Made by a program: the position numbers and the translations under genes
Notes under the pieces: generated by a model
What the model was told of the DNA's origin: nothing
The model's database searches: none
Seen by the model: the letters and a program-made list of their open reading frames with translations, nothing else
DNA from: CAZJZH01 sp964550465
GTDB taxonomy: Bacteria > Patescibacteriota > Patescibacteriia > JACRDY01
Length of the DNA: 64,000 bases
Reading direction: 5' to 3'
Assembly: GCA_964550465.1 (NCBI GenBank)
Contig: CAZJZH010000001.1
Location: forward strand, 1 to 64,000
In this document: piece by piece, positions 1 to 7,389 of the stretch
How positions within the stretch are numbered: position 1 is the first letter of the stretch
Layout: each line of letters opens with the position of its first letter

Positions 1-91
1 AATGCCGGACCTCAACGCTCATGATATTGAGGCGGCTATGAAGATTGTTGAAGGCACGGCTCGTCAAATGGGGCTGACCGTTGAAGGGTAA
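1..91 (+). CDS. rplK: 50S ribosomal protein L11, C-terminal end (partial)
   Basis: The first 30 codons of the window read MPDLNAHDIEAAMKIVEG and end in VEG plus TAA at 89-91. This is the conserved C-terminus of ribosomal protein L11, which forms the GTPase-associated centre on 23S rRNA. The 5' part lies outside the window. It is followed by rplA, the usual rplK-rplA order. Confidence 0.93.
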   Translation, partial: MPDLNAHDIEAAMKIVEGTARQMGLTVEG

Positions 92-111
92 GACGTATAA
101 TTTATTTGTAT

Positions 112-145
112 GTGGGAGTACTGCCTAGCAGTACGCCTGAACCAC
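112..145 (+). promoter_or_regulatory. Structured rplK-rplA intergenic element, possible L1 binding site
   Basis: A perfect 7-bp inverted repeat GTACTGC/GCAGTAC with a 3-nt loop lies at 118-134. It is bracketed by GTGG (112-115) and CCAC (142-145). L1 is known to repress its own operon by binding an rRNA-like hairpin, and a GTGGGAG...ACCAC element between rplK and rplA is common in bacteria. Calling this the L1 site is an inference from position and shape. Confidence 0.45.
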
Positions 146-161
146 GTAATAGAACATCCAT

Positions 162-842
162 ATGCCACGAGGCAAAAAATACACGGCTATTGCCGAAAAA
201 ATCGACGCTGATAAAACCTACACCCTAGCAGAAGCGCTGCAGTTTCTCGCAGACAACAAGGTGGAGAGTTTTGATGCGTCAGTAGAAGTTCACTGTAACT
301 TGGGCATTGACCCAAAGAAAACTGACCAGCAGCTGCGCAGCACCGTTGTGCTGCCACATGGCACCGGTAAAGATAAGCGGGTAGCAGCTTTTGTGGGTCC
401 AGACAAAGAAGCTGAGGCCAAGGAAGCCGGCGCTGCCCTGGTAGGCGGCGAAGAACTGGTAGCGGAAATTAAAAAGACTGAGAAGACTGATTTTGACGTA
501 GCGGTAGCTACCCCACAGATGATGCCAAAAATTGCCGGTATTGCTAAGATCCTCGGTACCCGCGGCCTGATGCCCTCACCAAAGAATGACACTGTGACTG
601 ACAATATCGGTCAAGCAGTGGCTGATTTGAAGGGTGGTAAGGTGGCCTTTAAAAATGACAACACTGCCAATATCCACCAAGTAGTTGGTCGGTTGTCATT
701 TGGTGCAGACAAGTTGACTGAAAATATTACGACGTTTGTTGAAGCTATTAAAAAAGCCAAACCAGCTGGCAGCAAGGGTACGTACATCAAGAGCCTATCA
801 ATTTGTACGACCATGGGACCAAGCATTCAGATTAGCTTGTAA
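162..842 (+). CDS. rplA: 50S ribosomal protein L1
   Basis: This 226-residue protein has the length and signature of ribosomal protein L1, including GTRGLMPSPKNDTVT near residue 130 and the C-terminal KGTYIKSLSICTTMGPSI. L1 forms the L1 stalk that helps deacylated tRNA leave the ribosome, and it is a translational repressor of its own operon. It follows rplK after 70 nt that hold a hairpin. No Shine-Dalgarno sequence precedes the ATG at 162, as for most housekeeping genes in this window. A terminator follows at once, so rplJ/rplL are not continuous with it here. Confidence 0.97.
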   Translation: MPRGKKYTAIAEKIDADKTYTLAEALQFLADNKVESFDASVEVHCNLGIDPKKTDQQLRSTVVLPHGTGKDKRVAAFVGPDKEAEAKEAGAALVGGEELVAEIKKTEKTDFDVAVATPQMMPKIAGIAKILGTRGLMPSPKNDTVTDNIGQAVADLKGGKVAFKNDNTANIHQVVGRLSFGADKLTENITTFVEAIKKAKPAGSKGTYIKSLSICTTMGPSIQISL

Positions 843-860
843 GGCTTGTAAGGAGATTTA

Positions 861-894
861 AAAAAAACCGTTGGCGCTCTGCCAGCGGTTTTTT
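861..894. terminator. Bidirectional intrinsic terminator
   Basis: An A-run, the arms CCGTTGGC and GCCAGCGG around a short loop, then a T-run. It ends rplA on the plus strand and can also end the converging peptidase gene on the minus strand. Confidence 0.85.
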
Positions 895-918
895 GATTGA
901 TTGATTTCCTGATTACCC

Positions 919-1842
919 TTATTCAATCGAAACTTGCGGCGCCTGACTGTCCGTGACTACACCGCGAATCATCATATCTGTAGAGTAGGCTTCTCCCCAA
1001 TTACCGGCAGCATCAACCACGATAATACCACCAAGACCCTTCACCTTTCTCACTAAATACCCAATAGCTTTTTCGGCCGCAGTAGCTGCATCACACCCTT
1101 CAAACAATATATAGTCAGCCACGGTTTTAGCAAGCACCGTACGCAAAAATTGTTCACCAAAACCTGTAGCGGAAACAGCACACGTTTCATTGTCTGCCCA
1201 CACTCCAGCGCCAATAACCGGTGAGTCCCCCACTCGACCAAACTGCTTGTTAACAATACCGCCAGTAGAGGTGGCTGCAGCCACGGTGCCATGAATGTCT
1301 CGAGCCACCGCGCCAATAGTGCCAAATTTTTTATCCGTGGAAGCATCAGTATGATCAAGCACTACCTTACCCTGTTGTCGTGCAGTCTGCCACTGCTCCA
1401 ATCGATGACTGGTCACAAAAAAATCATTATCTGCCATTGGCACCTGTTGAGCGACTGCAAAGGCTTGGGCGCCAGCACCGGCTAACATGACGTGCTCCGT
1501 TGTGTCTTTGACTAAACGCGCCAGACTGGTGGGGTGAATAACGCCCTGCACCCCAATAACTGATCCGGCCGACAAATCTACCCCATCCATAATGGCTGCG
1601 TCCATTTCTACAATACCATCTGCATTGAGCACAGATCCCTTACCCGCATTGTACAGCTCATCGTCTTCCAGTAGATTGGCGCAGTGCTCAACTACGTCAA
1701 TAGCTGCCGCACCGCTGGCCAGCCGCTCTTGCCCGGCTAGTAAAATAGCGGCGAGACTTTTTTCGTATTGTTGTTTCTTTTCTGGCGTCAGTTGCTTTAA
1801 AAACCCAGCGCCTCCATGAACGAGAAGCGTGTATTGTGACAT
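919..1842 (-). CDS. Isoaspartyl peptidase / L-asparaginase (Ntn-hydrolase, T2 family)
   Basis: A 307-residue member of the plant-type asparaginase family, made as a proenzyme that cleaves itself in front of a threonine. The N-terminal HGGAG motif is at residues 9-13. The nucleophile is Thr175 in GTIGAVARD, and the mature beta chain continues with GTVAAATSTGG and the substrate loop VGDSPVIGAGVWAD. The family hydrolyses beta-aspartyl dipeptides and L-asparagine, so it repairs or recycles isoaspartyl peptides in the cytoplasm. It is monocistronic and convergent with rplA. A TATAAG -10-like box lies about 20 nt before the ATG, without a clear -35 or Shine-Dalgarno. Confidence 0.93.
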   Translation of the reverse strand: MSQYTLLVHGGAGFLKQLTPEKKQQYEKSLAAILLAGQERLASGAAAIDVVEHCANLLEDDELYNAGKGSVLNADGIVEMDAAIMDGVDLSAGSVIGVQGVIHPTSLARLVKDTTEHVMLAGAGAQAFAVAQQVPMADNDFFVTSHRLEQWQTARQQGKVVLDHTDASTDKKFGTIGAVARDIHGTVAAATSTGGIVNKQFGRVGDSPVIGAGVWADNETCAVSATGFGEQFLRTVLAKTVADYILFEGCDAATAAEKAIGYLVRKVKGLGGIIVVDAAGNWGEAYSTDMMIRGVVTDSQAPQVSIE

Positions 1843-1892
1843 ATCAATTTCTGTTAATTATCCTTATACACTAGGAGCATACTGTGATTTAG

Positions 1893-1930
1893 TAAAAAAG
1901 AAAAGCCTTCCGGGTAAAACCGAAAGGCTG
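1893..1930 (-). terminator. Intrinsic terminator of the ATP-grasp gene
   Basis: On the minus strand AGCCTTTCGG pairs with CCCGGAAGGCT and is followed by TTTTCTTTTTT. It sits 17 nt after the stop of the gene at 1948. Confidence 0.85.
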
Positions 1931-1947
1931 TGAATGTGTAATTGACC

Positions 1948-3534
1948 TTAGGATTGAGTCGCCTGCCAGAAGGCATCGAAACGATGTCGATCGACATCAG
2001 GATTGAGGTAGACCACGCCTACCCGGTGATGCGCCGCCGTACCATGGAGTGTTGGTATGTCGAATTTCGGCACTAACACTGCACCACACAAGTGCTTTCC
2101 TTGGCGACGCAGAGCGTATGGACCAAAATATGCTTGCACATACTCGGCCCATTGCGGCCACGACAGGCCCTCAGCCGTGCGTTGAGTCAAGGCGGTGGAG
2201 TTAATAGTCCAACCGGCTTGTTCAGCACTGTGGCGTACAAAGTAGCTGACGTCATTACCGTTCATCCGTGGATTACAGTCAACCACCCAAGCATACCGAC
2301 CATCGGACCGCCTGATCAGGTCAGTACCGATAAAGCCGGTGTACCCTTCCCTAGCAAGATCCCGCGCCAGTCGTTCCAAGGGCGCCATACCGCCGATATT
2401 GCGGAGAAAATGGTGCTGGGCCGAGCGTCGCCAGTAAGAGCCACCGTAGGAAATACCATCAACCAGCACTTGCTCAGCGACTTGACCAAGCTGCCAATCA
2501 AAGCTTGGGTCATGCTGCACGCGCAGCGTAACGCACGGTGACTGATAGACGGTTGCATCCGCCGGGTTACCCCCCAGCGGTATATCGCCTGTGGGCACCG
2601 GCTCGAGCAATTGCAATCCTTGATGCGCATCGGGGTTTAGCTGGCGCTGTTGGAGATTGCGCACGATCCGCAAAAACTGCTCCCCGGCAAGGGGGTTGCC
2701 ACAATCAAAGCGTGCGATACTCGCCTCAACAGCGTTACCTGAGCCACCGCCAACCGCCTTGATGAAGTATTTGACCGTGCGATCAAACGACAGGAGGATC
2801 GGTTGATACAGGAACTGCTCTGATTCCAACATGTCAGCGAATCGACTGAGGACGTGCTGTGCCGGTGTTTGCGCTAACAGCGCTAGAACTTCAGCCGGCA
2901 GCTGCTCAATCAACACCGCGCCTGGCAAGCTAACTTTGTCAGCATGCTGTCTGTCGCGGAAGAGTAGCTTGTAGAAGTAGTTCTTATCAATCAGCTTTCG
3001 CGTAGCCTGCATTAGCTCCAGGTCTCGTAGGAGCAGACTAACCATGGAGCTGTTACGATCAACTAGCAACACCGGCCTACCAGCAGAACGGAGGTGGTAA
3101 CTATAGCTATGAGCATCTACTCGACTTAGCACTGTCTCCGGGTCCGCGTCAGCAGCAACAGTCACTCCAAACCGACCCCACTGTCTGTAGTGGTAGTCAT
3201 CACCAATGACCGCTGCTTGTTCATAAAACGGGCGGTTATAGCGGTGCACTGGGGCAAGGTACTGTTCCATTCGCGTGAGAGCGTTAGCCGGCAATTCGCT
3301 GACTAGTATATCAGCCTGTTGCACTACACCACTAGGCAGAAACATGGCCCTAATAATTCCGAGCTCCCATTCCTTCACCGCAGACTGAGTCACATTAGCA
3401 CCCGTCTCTATAAACATACGCCACGAACCATGCACTAGCACTCGCTGACAGGTTGGCATATACCCGTACTGAGCAATCACTGGTGAGCTTAGCTCTGTAG
3501 CCAAGACATACTGACAATGCGGCATATCTGTCAT
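1948..3534 (-). CDS. ATP-grasp-like protein of unknown substrate
   Basis: This 528-residue protein is not a family I can name precisely. Its C-terminal half has ATP-grasp-like features: GFIGTDLIRR followed by the metal-binding-type motif VVDCNPRMNGND, and a preceding glycine-rich YGGSYWRR. The N-terminal half has LLVDRNSSMVSLLL and a lysine/arginine-rich stretch that could belong to a pre-ATP-grasp domain. ATP-grasp enzymes join a carboxylate to an amine or thiol, often in peptide or cofactor synthesis. The ATG at 3534 is chosen because AAGGAGGT (3541-3548) stands 6 nt upstream; an in-frame TTG at 3555 overlaps that site. It has its own promoter, an inverted repeat at the transcription start and a terminator, so it is a separate regulated unit. 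No signal peptide is seen. Confidence 0.6.
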   Translation of the reverse strand: MTDMPHCQYVLATELSSPVIAQYGYMPTCQRVLVHGSWRMFIETGANVTQSAVKEWELGIIRAMFLPSGVVQQADILVSELPANALTRMEQYLAPVHRYNRPFYEQAAVIGDDYHYRQWGRFGVTVAADADPETVLSRVDAHSYSYHLRSAGRPVLLVDRNSSMVSLLLRDLELMQATRKLIDKNYFYKLLFRDRQHADKVSLPGAVLIEQLPAEVLALLAQTPAQHVLSRFADMLESEQFLYQPILLSFDRTVKYFIKAVGGGSGNAVEASIARFDCGNPLAGEQFLRIVRNLQQRQLNPDAHQGLQLLEPVPTGDIPLGGNPADATVYQSPCVTLRVQHDPSFDWQLGQVAEQVLVDGISYGGSYWRRSAQHHFLRNIGGMAPLERLARDLAREGYTGFIGTDLIRRSDGRYAWVVDCNPRMNGNDVSYFVRHSAEQAGWTINSTALTQRTAEGLSWPQWAEYVQAYFGPYALRRQGKHLCGAVLVPKFDIPTLHGTAAHHRVGVVYLNPDVDRHRFDAFWQATQS

Positions 3535-3591
3535 CAAAACACCTCCTTGACTCAATCCCTGAGAATCGAGTTATTATTAAAGAGCGAAAAA

Positions 3592-3610
3592 ATCTCACTT
3601 ATCATGAGAT
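3592..3610. promoter_or_regulatory. Operator-like inverted repeat next to the -10 box
   Basis: ATCTCA and TGAGAT are perfect 6-bp arms around 7 nt. The repeat covers the expected transcription start of the ATP-grasp gene, just downstream of its -10 box. This is a typical repressor-site position; no regulator gene is adjacent. Confidence 0.45.
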
Positions 3611-3616
3611 CATTGT

Positions 3617-3644
3617 ATAGTACCTTTTTTGCGTTTTTTGTCAA
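3617..3644 (-). promoter_or_regulatory. Sigma-70-type promoter of the ATP-grasp gene
   Basis: On the minus strand a perfect -35 TTGACA (3639-3644), a 16-nt spacer and the -10 TACTAT (3617-3622). The leader to the ATG is about 75 nt and holds two small inverted repeats. Confidence 0.7.
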
Positions 3645-3657
3645 CCTTGCGGGGACA

Positions 3658-4065
3658 TTACCCACTATACCGATTCCCTTCCAACCCCTGCTGACAAAAA
3701 TCCACCAACTCCTGCTTACTGCCAAACTCCTGTGGTTGATGCATAGTCGGCTTAATCATCTGATTATAAATCTCTAGCGTCAACGGCACTAAGGTGTACA
3801 TCCCGCCACCTTCAGCAGCAGCTCGCTCAAAGACAAAATGGTTACGACTGCGGATCACAAACTCTTTGACCGTAAACGACTTACGGCGCAAGGTATTAAA
3901 CCAGTTCATCTGGTTGGTGGCGTGGTCATAGACTACGTCCAGCGCTAGGCGAACAGTCGGGTCGGTCGGACAGCTGACATAGTAGGCCCGCGCCGGAAAA
4001 CGCACCACTCCGGATGATGGTTTGTTGTGCAGGCTATCAACTGGCTTTTGTTGTTGCTGTGACAT
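3658..4065 (-). CDS. Conserved-looking protein of unknown function
   Basis: A 135-residue soluble protein that I do not recognise. It starts with a Gln-rich MSQQQQKPVD, then a mixed alpha/beta-looking sequence with RFPARAYYVSCPTD and an acidic/aromatic centre, and has no signal peptide or membrane segment. It starts 9 nt after the ferredoxin gene on the same strand, so the two are probably co-transcribed. The ORF is collinear and tightly packed, which supports a real gene. Confidence 0.6.
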   Translation of the reverse strand: MSQQQQKPVDSLHNKPSSGVVRFPARAYYVSCPTDPTVRLALDVVYDHATNQMNWFNTLRRKSFTVKEFVIRSRNHFVFERAAAEGGGMYTLVPLTLEIYNQMIKPTMHQPQEFGSKQELVDFCQQGLEGNRYSG

Positions 4066-4074
4066 GCCTATAGT

Positions 4075-4407
4075 TTACAATAGATCAGATAAAAGTTCAT
4101 CTATATCAACATCAACCTCTCGACCACGCATATCAATAGCTCTGCCCTGTTCAATATCATCAACGATAGTATCAGGTTTAGCGCGAATAACTGTCTTGTC
4201 GTCCACATCAACGGTCGGCCCTTCCTCACAAAACCCCCGGCAAGCCCGGTAGCGCAAATCCACCTGGTCATTAGCTTGTCCGGCGGCCAGACCGTAGTGT
4301 TGCTCTAGCCGCTCCATCAGCCGCGGACCACCCAACGGGCCGCAGGTTTTGCCGCGACAGACACAGATTTTCTTTGGTTTTTGGGCTGGTGGTTGTGTTT
4401 CAGACAT
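4075..4407 (-). CDS. Thioredoxin-like [2Fe-2S] ferredoxin domain protein
   Basis: A 110-residue protein with the cysteine pattern of thioredoxin-fold 2Fe-2S ferredoxins: CVCRGKTC near the N-terminus (residues 16-23), then CRGFCEEGPTV about 40 residues later. The family carries electrons or acts as a small subunit like NuoE, with the cluster held by the last Cys of the first motif and the two of the second. The C-terminal tail is acidic and not part of the core fold. A promoter with an extended -10 lies about 11 nt before the ATG, so the transcript would be almost leaderless. The downstream partner is the unknown gene at 3658. Confidence 0.8.
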   Translation of the reverse strand: MSETQPPAQKPKKICVCRGKTCGPLGGPRLMERLEQHYGLAAGQANDQVDLRYRACRGFCEEGPTVDVDDKTVIRAKPDTIVDDIEQGRAIDMRGREVDVDIDELLSDLL

Positions 4408-4417
4408 ACATCACCCA

Positions 4418-4446
4418 TTAATACCATAATCCGCCCTGACCGACAA
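4418..4446 (-). promoter_or_regulatory. Promoter of the ferredoxin gene
   Basis: On the minus strand -35 TTGTCG (4441-4446), 17-nt spacer, extended -10 TGG-TATTAA (4418-4423). The start would be about 4 nt before the ATG at 4407. It is back-to-back with the promoter of the thymidylate operon. Confidence 0.5.
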
Positions 4447-4447
4447 G

Positions 4448-4476
4448 TTGTAGGCCAAGCGCCACGCTGGTATACT
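4448..4476 (+). promoter_or_regulatory. Promoter of the thymidylate operon
   Basis: -35 TTGTAG (4448-4453), 17-nt spacer, -10 TATACT (4471-4476). The predicted start near 4483 falls just before an AGGAGG at 4485-4490. That AGGAGG is 14 nt from a TTG and 26 nt from the ATG of the first gene, which is further than usual. Confidence 0.6.
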
Positions 4477-4516
4477 ACAGTCTTAGGAGGACATTTAGTT
4501 ACTATTGCTTGTCAGT

Positions 4517-5020
4517 ATGGAAAATCATAATACTCCTACACCTCATGTTCGCCCCAGCTGGGACGAATATTTTATTGGCATTAGTCGAGCCGCTGCTACT
4601 CGCGCTACCTGTGATCGAGGTCGCTCTGGCTGTTGTATTGCTCGCGATAAACACATCTTGGTCACCGGCTATGTCGGCTCACCCATGGGCGTGCCACACT
4701 GCGATGAGGTTGGTCATGAGATGCACACTGTGCGCCATGCTGACGGCCATGAGTCAAAACACTGTATCCGTACTGCTCATGCTGAACAGAACGCCATCTG
4801 CCAAGCCGCTAAAATGGGTATTGCACTGGTAGGCGCTACCATCTACTGCAAAATGACCCCCTGCTATGTTTGCGCCAAGATGATTATTAACTGTGGCATT
4901 AGTCGCGTGGTCTGCGAAAAAGATTACCACGCCAGTCAGCGTAGTAAGGATATCTTTGCTGAGGCTGGGGTAGCTTTAAAGGTCATGGACAACCAATTAG
5001 AACAGTACGACAACCAATAG
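4517..5020 (+). CDS. Deoxycytidylate (dCMP) deaminase
   Basis: A zinc-dependent deaminase that converts dCMP to dUMP, the substrate of the adjacent thyA. The zinc site is complete: HAE at residues 88-90 (Glu is the proton shuttle) and PCYVC at 115-119. An upstream His/Cys-rich segment (HCDEVGHEMH, HADGHESKH) matches the extra zinc region of dCMP deaminases. Counted from the ATG at 4517 it has 167 residues; an in-frame TTG at 4505 is nearer the AGGAGG and would add four residues. It is the first gene of a six-gene operon, with thyA 1 nt downstream. TadA-type tRNA deaminases are shorter and lack the extra His/Cys region. Confidence 0.92.
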   Translation: MENHNTPTPHVRPSWDEYFIGISRAAATRATCDRGRSGCCIARDKHILVTGYVGSPMGVPHCDEVGHEMHTVRHADGHESKHCIRTAHAEQNAICQAAKMGIALVGATIYCKMTPCYVCAKMIINCGISRVVCEKDYHASQRSKDIFAEAGVALKVMDNQLEQYDNQ

Positions 5021-5021
5021 T

Positions 5022-5897
5022 ATGCAGCAGTATCTCAATTTAGTCAGAAATATTTTAGACCATGGCAAGCGCCGGGCAAATCGCACCGGTATTGATCAGT
5101 TGACCATCACCGGGGCCATGTTGGAACATGACATGAGTCAAGGCTTCCCTCTCTTGACCACCAAAAAAGTGCCGTTTCGCTTAGTGGCTTCCGAGCTGGA
5201 ATTTTTCATTAAAGGCATGACGGATAAGCACTGGCTAAAGGAAAAGTACAATAACCACATTTGGGATGAATGGGCCACACGACTGAAGGTGCCATATGGA
5301 CACGATGAAGAAACCAAACAAAAGATGGCTGCCGAGCGGGACTTAGGGCCGATTTACGGCTTCCAGTGGCGGCACTTCAACGCGCCCTATCGCAACCACA
5401 ATGACAATTACGACGGCGAAGGCGTTGACCAGTTAAAAAACCTAGTAGCCACTTTGAAAAGTAACCCCACTAACCGGCGGATGGTGGTCTCCGCTTGGAA
5501 CCCTAGTCAAAACCCGGACATGGCGCTACCACCCTGCCACTATGGCTTTCAAGTCACGGTACTTGATAACAAACTCAACCTGCTGTGGAACCAGCGCTCA
5601 GTTGACACCATGCTGGGCCTACCGTTTAACATTGCTAGCTACGCCCTGTTGCTCCACTTGCTGGCCAAAGAAACTGGCTATGAAGAGGGTAAACTGGTCG
5701 GCTTCTTGGCGGACGTCCATATCTACGTCAACCATATTGAAGGTGCTCAAGAACAGCTCCAGCGTGACCCTGACAAATACCCACTACCCTGTCTAGAAAC
5801 AGATCCTTTTGCCTCTATCTTTGCTTGGCATCACAAAGACACCAAGCTAAAGGGGTATGAAAGTTACCCTAAAATTTCTTTTGATATCGCCGTCTAA
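5022..5897 (+). CDS. thyA: Thymidylate synthase
   Basis: This enzyme methylates dUMP to dTMP with 5,10-methylene-tetrahydrofolate, producing dihydrofolate. The 291 residues hold the nucleophile Cys172 in LPPCHYGFQ, the phosphate-binding Arg pair at 152-153 (NRRMVVSAWNP), and the folate/dUMP motif GLPFNIASYALL. The N-terminal RTGIDQLTITGAM is also typical. The gene starts 1 nt after the dCMP deaminase stop and ends 1 nt before the reductase start, so translation is probably coupled. Its length is close to that of classical ThyA with a modest insertion around residues 85-135. Confidence 0.98.
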   Translation: MQQYLNLVRNILDHGKRRANRTGIDQLTITGAMLEHDMSQGFPLLTTKKVPFRLVASELEFFIKGMTDKHWLKEKYNNHIWDEWATRLKVPYGHDEETKQKMAAERDLGPIYGFQWRHFNAPYRNHNDNYDGEGVDQLKNLVATLKSNPTNRRMVVSAWNPSQNPDMALPPCHYGFQVTVLDNKLNLLWNQRSVDTMLGLPFNIASYALLLHLLAKETGYEEGKLVGFLADVHIYVNHIEGAQEQLQRDPDKYPLPCLETDPFASIFAWHHKDTKLKGYESYPKISFDIAV

Positions 5898-5898
5898 T

Positions 5899-6408
5899 AT
5901 GAAAGTCACTCTGGTGATGGCCATGACGGTTGATGGTAAAATCGCTCAGCATGCCACCCATGCCGCTGATTGGACCAGTAAAGCTGATAAAAAAGCCTTT
6001 GTAGTCAAGACCAAGCAGGCCGGAGTGATCATTATGGGCAAGCGCACCTTTGATACCTTCCCCGGTCCCCTGCCAGGTCGCTTAAATGTCGTCATGCACC
6101 AAGCCGGTACAGTGGTGCCAACTGACGGACCAGACAACCTCCGCTATACTACTGACTCCCCTGCTACTATTATTGAACAGTTAGCAGCCGAAGGATATAA
6201 CGAAGTTGTCTTAGGCGGTGGCACCACTATCAATAACCTATTCGCGGCTGACGGCTTGATCGATGAATTACTGCTGACCATTGAACCGCGGCTGTTCGGT
6301 CAAGGGCTTGGTCTGTTCAGTCAAGCCTATGACTGGCCGTTACGACTACTAGCTATTAACCAACTGAACGAACAGACCATTCAGCTCCATTACGCTGTTG
6401 AAAAATAA
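5899..6408 (+). CDS. Dihydrofolate reductase-like / RibD C-terminal-type reductase
   Basis: A 169-residue protein of the DHFR/RibD-C superfamily, which uses NADPH to reduce folates or pyrimidine-like substrates. Visible motifs are the N-terminal VMAMTVDGKIA, the cofactor-binding IIMGKRTFDTFPGPLPGR, and VVLGGGTTINNLF in the position of the DHFR GG loop. The sequence looks closer to RibD-C than to classical FolA. Its place directly after thyA suggests it regenerates tetrahydrofolate; that role is an inference. The ATG at 5899 is chosen because it follows the thyA stop by 1 nt and begins the conserved first strand. Confidence 0.85.
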   Translation: MKVTLVMAMTVDGKIAQHATHAADWTSKADKKAFVVKTKQAGVIIMGKRTFDTFPGPLPGRLNVVMHQAGTVVPTDGPDNLRYTTDSPATIIEQLAAEGYNEVVLGGGTTINNLFAADGLIDELLLTIEPRLFGQGLGLFSQAYDWPLRLLAINQLNEQTIQLHYAVEK

Positions 6409-6415
6409 TCATCCT

Positions 6416-6982
6416 ATGAAAAAACTGATCATCGGCTTTGTTGGTGAAATTGGTGCTGGCAAAGACACCGCGGCCGACTATTTAACAGAACAGTATCAGG
6501 CCACCAAGGTCAGCTTTGGCACTATGTTGATGCAGATTGCCCAAACCTTGCACCTGCCCAATGACCGTGAACATTTAACGCGTATTTCAGAAATGGTCCG
6601 CCATGAATTTGGCCAGGACATGCTGGCTAAGGTGATTGCTGAAGATGTTAAAAATCTTGATGCGCCCATGATCTGCGTGCCTAACGTCCGACGCCATCAA
6701 GACATTACCTACTTACGGGAGCTGCCAAACTTTATCCTCATTCACATTACTGCTGAACCGCGCACTCGCTATGAACGTATCACCACTCGCGGTGAAAAAG
6801 CTGATGACGCCACCAAGACCTGGGAGCAATTTTTACAAGACGCGCAGCTGCCCACGGAGGTGACTATCCGTGAAGTGGCCGCTACCGCTAACCACGCCGT
6901 CAGTAATGACGGCAGTCCAGCCGAGCTCTACCAGCAAGTTGAAGCTATCATCAAACAATATGTCACAGACGATCAAAATTAA
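6416..6982 (+). CDS. P-loop nucleotide/nucleoside monophosphate kinase-like protein
   Basis: A 188-residue P-loop protein. GFVGEIGAGKDTAADYL at residues 7-23 is a Walker A segment of the kind found in dNMP kinases and dephospho-CoA-kinase-like proteins. There is no clear adenylate-kinase lid. The context, between thyA and dut, suggests a (d)NMP kinase in the same pathway. The ATG at 6416 fits the short gap to the preceding stop. The 3' end overlaps dut by 23 nt. The exact substrate cannot be read from the sequence. Confidence 0.75.
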   Translation: MKKLIIGFVGEIGAGKDTAADYLTEQYQATKVSFGTMLMQIAQTLHLPNDREHLTRISEMVRHEFGQDMLAKVIAEDVKNLDAPMICVPNVRRHQDITYLRELPNFILIHITAEPRTRYERITTRGEKADDATKTWEQFLQDAQLPTEVTIREVAATANHAVSNDGSPAELYQQVEAIIKQYVTDDQN

Positions 6983-7388
6983 ACGTCTCCATCCAGCAGC
7001 TACGCTACCGAACTACGCTCACGCCACGGACGCAGGCATGGATCTACACGCCTGTGAAACTATCACCGTACAACCCGGCCAGCGGGTGCATATCCCCACC
7101 GGCCTGGCGGTAGAGTTACCGGCTGGCACGGTCATGCTGATCTGGGACAAGAGTGGCTTAGCCAATAAGCACGGCATCACTAATTTTGCCGGGGTGATTG
7201 ACGCAGGCTACCGCGGTGAAGTAGGTATTATCAGCTATAACAGTGGCACGGAGCCTCACACTTTTGCGGCTGGTGATAAAATTGCCCAGGCCCTGATCCA
7301 ACAAGTTGAGCAGGTGGAGATAGTTGAAGTAGATGAGCTCAGTCAAGCAGACCGTGGAACAGGCGGCTTTGGTTCAACCGGCACATAG
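6960..7388 (+). CDS. dut: dUTP diphosphatase (dUTPase)
   Basis: This trimeric enzyme hydrolyses dUTP to dUMP, keeping uracil out of DNA and feeding thyA. The 142 residues show the family motifs in order: AHATDAGMDL (motif I), DKSGLANK (motif II), GVIDAGYRGEVG (motif III), and the C-terminal glycine-rich RGTGGFGSTG (motif V). The start at 6960 gives the expected N-terminus and overlaps the upstream kinase gene by 23 nt. tmk begins 1 nt after the stop. All motif positions look intact. Confidence 0.96.
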   Translation: MSQTIKIKRLHPAATLPNYAHATDAGMDLHACETITVQPGQRVHIPTGLAVELPAGTVMLIWDKSGLANKHGITNFAGVIDAGYRGEVGIISYNSGTEPHTFAAGDKIAQALIQQVEQVEIVEVDELSQADRGTGGFGSTGT

Positions 7389-7389
7389 T

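Noticed and set aside
919..1842. Threonine aspartase or glycosylasparaginase instead of isoaspartyl peptidase
   Set aside because: The N-terminal HGGAG and the GTIGAVARD nucleophile region fit the T2 asparaginase/isoaspartyl peptidase group better, and there is no signal peptide.
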